A DNA stretch of 5,757 nucleotides from Actinomycetota bacterium (GTDB lineage Bacteria; Actinomycetota; Actinomycetes; Propionibacteriales; Nocardioidaceae), in assembly GCA_009702305.1 (NCBI GenBank), contig WLIH01000200.1:1-5757 (forward strand), written 5' to 3'. Under the pieces are notes generated by a model that did not search any database, was not told where the DNA came from, and saw only the letters and a program-made list of their open reading frames with translations. Below are positions 1-4,778 of the stretch, in pieces. A program made the position numbers and the translations under genes. Position 1 is the stretch's first letter; every line of letters starts with the position of its first letter.

Positions 1-963
1 GGTCTCGAGGAAGTCGCGGGCGACGTCCTCGGTCTTCTCCCGGTCGACGGAGATGCGGCCGTTGAGCTCGGTGAGGATCTCGGTGGTCAGCGCCGCCATC
101 AGCGGGTTGAGGATGTCGGCGACGTCGGGGTGCTCGGCGAGGAAGTCGTCGCTGACGGCGGGCACGAGGTTCTGGGCCGGCTGGATCTGCAGGTCGTCGG
201 CCAGCACGACCAGGCCCTGCGACTCCAGGGTGCCGTCGGTGGTGCTGGTCTCGCCCAGCTGGGACTCGCCGTCGAGGACCGACTTGTAGGTCTCGGCACT
301 GGCGTAGCCGAGCGGGAGCACCTCGGTGACGTCGATGCCGTACTCGTCGGACAGACCGCCCTCGCAGTCGAGACGGCCCTCGCAGTCAGGAGCCGCGGCC
401 AGGACGACGGACTCGCCCTCCAGGTCGGACAGCGCGGTGACGTCGTTCTCCTCGGAGTAGTCCTGGGTCACGAAGAAGGCGTTGGTGTCGGTCGCGGGCG
501 ACACGTCGAGCAGGGTGATGCCGGCATCGGCGAGCAGGTCGGCGCCATCGGCGGCCAGCTCGCTGCCGTCACCGGCCTCGAAGGGCTCCGCCTTGTCACC
601 GTTGGCGATGCCGTTGAGGTAGTTGACGATGCCGCCGACGTACTCCGGCACGATGTCGACGCTGCCGGGGAAGTCGGGCATGTAGGCGTCACGGGCGTCG
701 ACGAGCTTGACGTCGGCGTCGTAGCCCTGGGCCTCGAGGAGCTGCTCGTACATCGAGGCGACGAGCGCCGCCTCCGGGAAGCTCTGCGAGGCGATCGTGA
801 CCGGGCCACCCGTCGCGGGCTCCTCGGAGGCGGAGGTGGAGGTGCTCGGCGCCGACGAGGTCTCGTCGTCGGAGGCCGAGTCGAGGTCGTCGCCCGAGCA
901 GGCGGTGGCGGCGAGCAGGGTGCCGACGGACAGCACGGCGAACAGGGAGCGGCGCAGCTTCAT
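1..963 (-). CDS. Substrate-binding lipoprotein of a glycine betaine/choline-type ABC importer (3' end missing)
   Basis: This is the extracellular ligand-binding component of an OpuC/OsmU-type (OpuAC/ProX fold) osmoprotectant importer. The frame is open from ATG at 963 to the left edge, giving 321 residues without a stop; the family is usually about 300-330 residues, so only a few are likely missing. A signal peptide begins MKLRRSLFAVL and ends in a lipobox-like AATAC with Cys22 as the lipidation site. A Ser/Thr/Glu/Asp-rich linker follows (about 23-50), then the domain opening VTIASQSFPEA (55-65). Family-typical stretches are DIVPEYVGG (103-111), a Cys pair with five residues between (C194, C200), FFVTQDYS (163-170) and LVVLADDLQIQPAQNLVPAV (251-270). 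The pair probably forms a disulfide outside the cell (inference). AGAAGG at 976-981 is a ribosome site, rather far (12 bases) from the ATG. It lies downstream of the two permeases on the same strand. The exact ligand cannot be read from the sequence; an ergothioneine-type (EgtU) ligand is a less likely alternative. Confidence 0.93.
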   Translation of the reverse strand, partial: MKLRRSLFAVLSVGTLLAATACSGDDLDSASDDETSSAPSTSTSASEEPATGGPVTIASQSFPEAALVASMYEQLLEAQGYDADVKLVDARDAYMPDFPGSVDIVPEYVGGIVNYLNGIANGDKAEPFEAGDGSELAADGADLLADAGITLLDVSPATDTNAFFVTQDYSEENDVTALSDLEGESVVLAAAPDCEGRLDCEGGLSDEYGIDVTEVLPLGYASAETYKSVLDGESQLGETSTTDGTLESQGLVVLADDLQIQPAQNLVPAVSDDFLAEHPDVADILNPLMAALTTEILTELNGRISVDREKTEDVARDFLET

Positions 964-1057
964 GAGGGGGATCTACCTTCTGTGTCCCGCGGACGGTCGT
1001 CCGCGCGTGTCCGGTCAGCGGCTCAGCCGGAGCTGCACAGGGCTGCGCAGGATGGGC
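964..1057 (-). promoter_or_regulatory. Leader between permease 2 and the binding-protein gene
   Basis: These 94 non-coding bases separate the permease 2 stop from the lipoprotein ATG, whereas the two permease genes overlap. The stretch contains a perfect 7-bp hairpin (988-1005), a short inverted repeat CGGCT-C-AGCCG (1019-1029) and the ribosome site AGAAGG (976-981). No convincing -10/-35 pair was found. The lipoprotein is therefore probably cotranscribed with the permeases, possibly with RNA processing or stabilisation here, because binding proteins are commonly needed in excess over permeases. That role is inference. Confidence 0.45.
988..1005 (-). other. Perfect 7-bp stem-loop upstream of the lipoprotein gene
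   Basis: CGCGGAC (988-994) is complemented exactly by GTCCGCG (999-1005), with a 4-base loop. No U-run follows on the minus-strand transcript, so it does not look like a simple intrinsic terminator. It lies 24 bases before the lipoprotein ATG and just upstream of the ribosome site. It could protect a processed mRNA 5' end, attenuate readthrough or be a protein-binding dyad; the sequence does not decide. Confidence 0.4.
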
Positions 1058-1861
1058 TCACTGGTGGGGCGCCGAGGGATCGGCAGCAGTCGCAACCATA
1101 GGACCCCCCACAGGCATTCCGTCCTTACGAACCGATGACCTCACCCCTCGGGATGGGGACGTCGGATCCAGCCAGCGCTGCACGAGGGACGCGAGCAGCT
1201 CGAGCAGCAGCGCGACGACGGCCACCACGACCGCGCCGGCGATGCCCTGGCCGTAGCGGGTGCGCACGAAACCGTCGGTGATCACCCGACCCAACCCCGG
1301 TCCGGCGACTAGGGCCGCGATCGTCGCCGTCGCCCAGACCTGGACCAGCGCCAGGCGCAGTCCCGACATGACCAGGGGCAGGGCGAGCGGCAGCTCCACG
1401 CGGCGGAACTTCTGCCACCCGGTCATGCCCATGCCGTCGGCCGCCTCCCGCACGTCGAGCGGCACCTCGCGCACGGCGACGTAGGCGTTGGTGATGATCG
1501 GCGGCAGCGCGAAGAGCAGCAGCGCGACCAGGGTCGCGGCACCGGCACGACCGTAGGGGCCGAGGCCGGCCGTGCCCGGGAAGTGGCCGCCGGTCCAGCC
1601 CCAGGAGTCCGCGGCGACGAAGATGCCGAGCAGCGCGAACGTCGGGACGGCCCGGCCGACGTTCGAGATGTTGATCGCGAGGAAGCCGCCCCGACCCAGG
1701 TGGCCCAGCCACAACGCGATCGGCAGACCGACCAGCATCGCCAGCCCGAGCGCGGTGAAGGTGACCAGGAGCTGCTGGAGCAGCAGGTCGAGCAGCTTGT
1801 TGTCGCCGGTCCAGTTCGCGCCGTCGAGCAGGTAGTCCCAGGCGTCCCGGACGACCCTCAC
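1058..1861 (-). CDS. Osmoprotectant ABC transporter permease 2
   Basis: This is one of two integral membrane subunits of the OpuC/OsmU-type importer, forming half of the solute channel. The product is 267 residues from GTG at 1861. That start overlaps the upstream permease stop as GTGA and has AGGGGAG a suitable distance upstream, so translation is probably coupled. A longer open frame exists in the same phase, but it only runs antisense-like through permease 1. Hydrophobic helices lie at about 31-52, 69-84, 105-125, 160-187 and 205-228. The binding-protein-dependent permease (EAA) loop, which contacts the ATPase, runs from EAADGMGMTGWQKFRR through ELPLALP (139-162). The N-terminal WDYLLDGANWTGDN is typical of this permease group. 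The tail after residue 230 is polar, Pro/Ser-rich and probably cytoplasmic, a modest extension. Confidence 0.94.
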   Translation of the reverse strand: MRVVRDAWDYLLDGANWTGDNKLLDLLLQQLLVTFTALGLAMLVGLPIALWLGHLGRGGFLAINISNVGRAVPTFALLGIFVAADSWGWTGGHFPGTAGLGPYGRAGAATLVALLLFALPPIITNAYVAVREVPLDVREAADGMGMTGWQKFRRVELPLALPLVMSGLRLALVQVWATATIAALVAGPGLGRVITDGFVRTRYGQGIAGAVVVAVVALLLELLASLVQRWLDPTSPSRGVRSSVRKDGMPVGGPMVATAADPSAPHQ

Positions 1862-2577
1862 GACCGAGCTCCCCTCGCCCAGGGCGTCATCAGTCGCTCC
1901 GCCAGCACGAGCAGCACGTCCAGGGCGATCGCGAGCACGACGCACAGCACCGCCGCCGTCAGCAGCTCCGCGCGGAAGTTGCTGGTGACACCGTCCTTGA
2001 TCAGGTTGCCGAGGCCGCCATAGGCGACCAGCGAGCCGACGGTGGTGAGGGCGACCGTCGAGACGGTCGCGACCCGCAGGCCCGCCATCACGACGGGCAG
2101 GGCGAGCGGCAGCTCCACCCGGACGAGCAGCCGAGCGCTGCCGTAGCCCAGGCCCTGCGCCGCCTCGCGGGTGTCGGCCGGCACCGACCTCAGGCCCTCC
2201 AGCAGCGCCCGGACCAGGATCGTCAGGGCGTAGAGGGCCAGCCCGATGACGACCGTCGTCGCCGTCAGGCCGGTGAAGGGCACCAGCAACGGGAAGAGCG
2301 CGAGGCTGGGGATCGTGTAGAGGCCGGTGCTCAGCGCCATGATGCTCGACTCGAGCCACGGGAAGCGTCGCGCCAGCAGCGCGAGGGGGAAGGCCAGCGC
2401 GAGCCCGACGACGACGGCGACCGCAGTGATGGCGACGTGCTGCACCAGGGCGTCGAGGATCTCCTCGCGCCGGTCGGTCCAGTACGCCGAGCAGACCCAC
2501 TCGTTGGTGAGGCGGCTGTAGCAGCTCGGCTCGGCCGCGGGTGCCGCCGACGCGATGGCCGTCACCAGTAGGGTCAC
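1858..2577 (-). CDS. Osmoprotectant ABC transporter permease 1
   Basis: This is the second integral membrane subunit of the betaine/choline-type importer, 239 residues, expected to pair with permease 2. It starts at GTG 2577. The N-terminus is a short hydrophobic stretch (1-14), then a loop with two cysteines (C19, C29) and the family-like NEWVCSAYW (25-33). Membrane helices follow at about 46-68, 79-103, 105-127, 158-186 and 205-227. The EAA loop that docks on the ATPase is EAAQGLGYGSARLLVRVELPLALP in two parts, 138-149 and 150-161, and resembles that of permease 2, consistent with old duplication. No good Shine-Dalgarno precedes the GTG, but TAGCGT lies 7 bases upstream, suggesting a leaderless transcript. 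The start is 3 bases from the divergent ATPase start. A GTG at codon 5 is a possible alternative start. Confidence 0.93.
   Translation of the reverse strand: MTLLVTAIASAAPAAEPSCYSRLTNEWVCSAYWTDRREEILDALVQHVAITAVAVVVGLALAFPLALLARRFPWLESSIMALSTGLYTIPSLALFPLLVPFTGLTATTVVIGLALYALTILVRALLEGLRSVPADTREAAQGLGYGSARLLVRVELPLALPVVMAGLRVATVSTVALTTVGSLVAYGGLGNLIKDGVTSNFRAELLTAAVLCVVLAIALDVLLVLAERLMTPWARGARS
2569..2574 (+). promoter_or_regulatory. Candidate -10 box (TAGGGT) for the ATPase gene
   Basis: TAGGGT fits the actinobacterial TANNNT -10 pattern and ends 6 bases before the ATPase ATG, a distance expected for a leaderless transcript starting at or near the A of ATG. A weak -35-like GCCGAC lies at 2546-2551 with a 17-base spacer. 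The same AGGG (2570-2573) could instead act as a weak Shine-Dalgarno if transcription starts further left. It lies inside the permease 1 coding region on the other strand. Confidence 0.4.
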
Positions 2578-2580
2578 CGC

Positions 2581-3585
2581 ATGGACGCTACCGGGTCAGG
2601 TCAGCCACCTGCGGCTCCCACCGCGATGATCCGCCTGTCCGGGGTCGGCAAGACCTACGACGACGGCACCATCGCCGTCCAGGCGCTCGACCTGGAGGTG
2701 GCCGCCGGCGAGCTGGTCTGCCTGGTCGGCCCGTCGGGCTGCGGCAAGTCCACGACGCTGAAGATGATCAACCGGCTGATCGAGCCGACCACCGGCACCA
2801 TCGAGATCGACGGCCGTGACGTGACCGGGGCCGACCCGGTCGAGCTGCGGCGCGGCATCGGCTACGTCATCCAGCAGGTCGGACTGTTCCCCCACCAGAA
2901 GATCGTCACCAACGTGATGACCGTGCCGCTGCTCTACGGCGAGTCGAAGAAGGTCGCCCGCCAGCGCGCCCACGAGCTGCTCGACCTCGTCGGACTCGAC
3001 CCGTCGACGTACGGCGACCGCTATCCGCATCAGCTCTCGGGCGGTCAGCGCCAACGGGTCGGCGTCGCCCGGGCGCTGGCCGCCAACCCTCCCGTGCTGC
3101 TGATGGACGAGCCCTTCGGTGCCGTCGACCCGGTGGTGCGGGTGCGGCTGCAGGACGAGTTCCTGCGCCTGCAGCGCGAGCTCGGCAAGACGGTGGTGCT
3201 GGTGACCCACGACATCGACGAGGCCGTCCGGATGGGCGACCGGGTCGCCGTCTTCGCGACGGGCGGTCGGCTGGCGCAGTACGCCACTCCGGTCGAGCTG
3301 CTGGCCCGACCGGCCGACGACTTCGTCGCCGACTTCGTGGGCTCCGAGCGTGGCCTGCGCCGCCTCGCGGTGACCCGGCTGAGCCGGGACCACCTCGAGC
3401 CGCTGGACGGCGTCACGGGGGGTCAGCTCGGCGCCGCGGTCGACCTGGACTCCTCGCTCGAGGAGGCGCTGGCGGCGATGCTGCGCGACGACCGCGGGAT
3501 GGTCGCGGTCCGCGACGGCGCTCAGTTCGTCGGCGTCCTCACGCCCAACGGGGTGCACCGCGCCCTGCGCAGCTCGTTGGCCTAG
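2581..3585 (+). CDS. Osmoprotectant ABC transporter ATP-binding protein (OpuCA/ProV type) with one CBS unit
   Basis: This 334-residue cytoplasmic ATPase drives import by the two permeases encoded divergently. All nucleotide-binding motifs are present: Walker A GPSGCGKST (50-58), Q-loop in YVIQQVGLFPH (Q99), signature LSGGQRQRV (152-160), Walker B VLLMDEP (172-178), D-loop AVD (181-183) and switch His210 in VTHDIDEA. The order and wording around the Q-loop and KMINRLIEPT (61-70) are typical of the quaternary-amine uptake ATPase group. Beyond residue 255 is a C-terminal extension whose last part (about 287-332) looks like a single CBS unit (SSLEEALAAML, MVAVRDG, FVGVLTPNGV); OpuCA proteins usually carry two. 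In related transporters this region senses ionic strength or binds c-di-AMP. The start at 2581 is supported by TAGGGT/AGGG just upstream; ATG at 2626 (MIRLSGVGKTY) is a reasonable alternative since residues 1-15 are poorly structured. Its stop overlaps that of the convergent acetyltransferase. Confidence 0.96.
   Translation: MDATGSGQPPAAPTAMIRLSGVGKTYDDGTIAVQALDLEVAAGELVCLVGPSGCGKSTTLKMINRLIEPTTGTIEIDGRDVTGADPVELRRGIGYVIQQVGLFPHQKIVTNVMTVPLLYGESKKVARQRAHELLDLVGLDPSTYGDRYPHQLSGGQRQRVGVARALAANPPVLLMDEPFGAVDPVVRVRLQDEFLRLQRELGKTVVLVTHDIDEAVRMGDRVAVFATGGRLAQYATPVELLARPADDFVADFVGSERGLRRLAVTRLSRDHLEPLDGVTGGQLGAAVDLDSSLEEALAAMLRDDRGMVAVRDGAQFVGVLTPNGVHRALRSSLA
2585..2590 (-). promoter_or_regulatory. 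Candidate -10 box (TAGCGT, minus strand) for the permease unit
   Basis: Read on the minus strand, TAGCGT fits TANNNT and ends 7 bases before the permease 1 GTG, which lacks a Shine-Dalgarno. This suits leaderless expression. It is embedded in the first codons of the divergent ATPase gene. No clear -35 element was seen at 16-18 bases, so the call rests on position and on the mirror-image box of the other gene. Confidence 0.35.
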
Positions 3586-4664
3586 CCGACGCTCACCTCG
3601 CGGTGCCAGGACTCGGTGACGTACGCCGTCTGCCAGCCCAGTGAGGTGTAGAGACCGTCGGCGCCGGTGCTGGAGTCGGCGTCGACCTCGAGCGTGACGC
3701 GGTCGCGCCCGCGAGCGGCGGCGTCGGCGCTGATCGTGCGCAGCAGGCCCTTGGCGACTCCTCGACCACGCGCCGCCTCACGCACGCCGTTGTAGGACAC
3801 GTAGGAGCCGTCGGGGCCGTGGGTGCTCTCGGACACCGTGCCGCACAACGCTCCGACCGCCTCGGCCCGCTCCCCGTCGACGAGCTCGGCCAGCCACCAG
3901 TGGTCCCACCGGTGCCCGGGGTCCTCCCGCAGCCGGTGCAGGAACTCGTCGAAGGTCTCGACCCAGGAGTTGAAGTGGTCGAGGAAGGCCTCCTCGAGCA
4001 CGTCGTGTACGTCGCGCAGGTCGTCCTCGTCGGGGAGCCCGGTGCCGGCGCGGCGGACGAGACGGAAGCGGACGCCGTCCTGCTCCCAGTGGTCGGGGTC
4101 GGGCACCAGGTCGGCCTCCTCGGGGAGCACGGGCCGGCTCATCTGCCACCACGTGCGGACCTTGCGGAAGCCGGCGGCGCAGAGCCACCGGGCCTGGCGC
4201 TCGTCGCCGGCGAAGGCGCCGGTGTCGATCTGCTGGACCTCCAGCCCCCGGGCCGCGCCGACGGTTCGTGCCTGTCCGACCGCCCACTCGACCAGCACCT
4301 CGGAGCACGCGTCGGCGACGGGTGCGGCGAGGTCGCGCTCGACCACGTGGACGAAGAGCATCCGGCCGCCGGCACGGTCGTGGACGCTGCCCCACGCCCG
4401 GATCTCGCCCTCGGCGTCGCGGACGACGACGTTCTCCCGCGTGCGCAGCCCGGCCTCGGACACCTCCAACAGCACGTCGTCGACCCCGGCTCCCGCCCAG
4501 CCGCGGCCGTGCTGCTCGTGGGCACGCAGCAGCAGGGTCAGCCGGGCGACGTCGAAGCGATCGGCCGGGTCGGGGCTCCCGATCTCCCAGCCGGTCGGCA
4601 GTGCGTCAGTCTCGACGGCGAGCTCGTCGGGGTCGCTCTCGAAGCGGGACTCGGGTGGGATCAC
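3582..4664 (-). CDS. Tandem GNAT-fold N-acetyltransferase, substrate unknown
   Basis: The 360-residue product is long for a single GNAT domain (about 150-170) and fits two in tandem, at about 25-178 and 198-360. The C-terminal copy keeps the acetyl-CoA motif A: VREAARGRGVAKGLL (294-308), where RGRGVA (299-304) fits Q/RxxGxG/A. It also has a motif B-like TLEVDADSS followed by GLYTSLGW (337-344) with Y339. The N-terminal copy has the sheet-and-helix outline (ENVVVRDAEGEIRAWGSV, LFVHVVERD, LCAAGF) but no RxxGxG/A at the expected place, so it is probably a non-catalytic or substrate-binding half. The same layout occurs in mycothiol synthase MshD, but specific MshD identity is not supported. GTG at 4664 is chosen because an in-frame TGA lies just upstream (4671-4673) and no other ATG/GTG occurs nearby; its ribosome site is weak. 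The gene is convergent with the ATPase and probably transcribed on its own. Confidence 0.85.
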   Translation of the reverse strand: MIPPESRFESDPDELAVETDALPTGWEIGSPDPADRFDVARLTLLLRAHEQHGRGWAGAGVDDVLLEVSEAGLRTRENVVVRDAEGEIRAWGSVHDRAGGRMLFVHVVERDLAAPVADACSEVLVEWAVGQARTVGAARGLEVQQIDTGAFAGDERQARWLCAAGFRKVRTWWQMSRPVLPEEADLVPDPDHWEQDGVRFRLVRRAGTGLPDEDDLRDVHDVLEEAFLDHFNSWVETFDEFLHRLREDPGHRWDHWWLAELVDGERAEAVGALCGTVSESTHGPDGSYVSYNGVREAARGRGVAKGLLRTISADAAARGRDRVTLEVDADSSTGADGLYTSLGWQTAYVTESWHREVSVG

Positions 4665-4730
4665 GATCCGTCAGCCTGCCATGCGGCGTACGACGCCAAA
4701 CCCGACGTGACCGGCCCCACCCGGTCGAGA

Positions 4731-4745
4731 CGACCCGTCGGGTCG
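4731..4745. repeat. Perfect odd-length palindrome (distal)
   Basis: CGACCCG-T-CGGGTCG is a perfect 7-bp inverted repeat around one base. As RNA it could form a tight stem with a 3-base loop after losing one pair; as DNA it has the symmetry of a dimer-binding site. Its centre is 31 bases from that of the proximal palindrome. Confidence 0.4.
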
Positions 4746-4761
4746 AGCCGACGCGTCAGGT

Positions 4762-4776
4762 CGCCGGGTCCCGGCG
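4762..4776 (-). terminator. GC-rich hairpin just after the coiled-coil gene stop
   Basis: CGCCGGG-T-CCCGGCG is a perfect 7-bp inverted repeat around one base, starting 2 bases after the stop codon of the minus-strand coiled-coil gene. Its position suits a terminator or a 3'-end stabiliser. There is no following U-tract, as is common for high-GC actinobacterial terminators, so the terminator call is tentative. Confidence 0.35.
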
Positions 4777-4778
4777 GG

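Larger units (their letters stand above)
2565..2594. promoter_or_regulatory. Imperfect 30-bp dyad spanning both divergent starts (candidate operator)
   Basis: Left arm 2565-2575 and right arm 2584-2594 pair at 9 of 11 positions around an 8-base centre. The core is GTAGGGTC (2568-2575) against GACGCTAC (2584-2591), which match as inverted copies at 7 of 8 positions. The centre contains the ATPase ATG and the end of the permease 1 GTG. The symmetry could be an operator for one regulator of both units, or simply reflect two similar -10 boxes facing each other. No regulator gene is in the window. Confidence 0.4.
4723..4776. repeat. Three 18-bp tandem repeat units
   Basis: Unit 1 (4723-4740) and unit 2 (4741-4758) begin GGTCGAG and agree at 15 of their first 17 bases. 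Unit 3 (4759-4776) also begins GGTCG and agrees with unit 1 at 12 of 18 positions. Units 1-2 are a clear tandem duplication; unit 3 is weaker and could be chance in this GC-rich sequence. The repeat lies just downstream of the coiled-coil gene stop. Confidence 0.6.
4665..4778 (-). promoter_or_regulatory. Intergenic region between the coiled-coil and acetyltransferase genes
   Basis: This 114-base gap is the longest non-coding stretch in the window. Nearest the coiled-coil stop it carries three related 18-base units (4723-4776) and two perfect 15-base palindromes. Nearer the acetyltransferase start is a 13-base inverted repeat GGCGT-ACG-ACGCC (4685-4697). The region should hold the 3' end of the coiled-coil transcript and the promoter of the acetyltransferase. 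No clear -10/-35 pair was found, and no U-rich tract follows either hairpin. Confidence 0.4.

Noticed and set aside
130..1101. Plus-strand open frame (323 codons) opposite the lipoprotein gene
   Set aside because: It is antisense to a clear binding protein, has no recognisable motif and is typical high-GC antisense composition.
1058..2500. Permease 2 as a 480-residue protein starting far upstream
   Set aside because: The extra N-terminal part is an out-of-frame reading of permease 1 (Arg/Ala/Gly-rich, no helices). The GTG at 1861 with AGGGGAG upstream and GTGA overlap gives a normal-sized permease.
2574..2582. Two-codon upstream frame ATG-CGG-TGA on the minus strand overlapping the permease 1 GTG
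   Set aside because: It would lie outside a leaderless transcript and is too short to separate from chance; the ATG arises because CATG is palindromic at the ATPase start.
2596..3558. Minus-strand open frame (320 codons) opposite the ATPase
   Set aside because: The ATPase has every expected catalytic motif; the opposite frame has none.
2626..3585. Shorter ATPase starting at ATG 2626
   Set aside because: It would remove an unstructured 15-residue tail and leave a normal domain, so it is possible. No ribosome site or TANNNT box precedes it at useful spacing, so 2581 was preferred.
1..3585. Ergothioneine importer (EgtUV type) instead of an osmoprotectant importer
   Set aside because: Known EgtU proteins fuse permease and binding domain, whereas here there are two permeases and a separate lipoprotein. 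The ligand is still not proven by sequence.
3582..4664. Calling the acetyltransferase mycothiol synthase (MshD)
   Set aside because: Only the tandem GNAT layout is shared; the sequence outside the acetyl-CoA motif, the length and the neighbours give no specific support.
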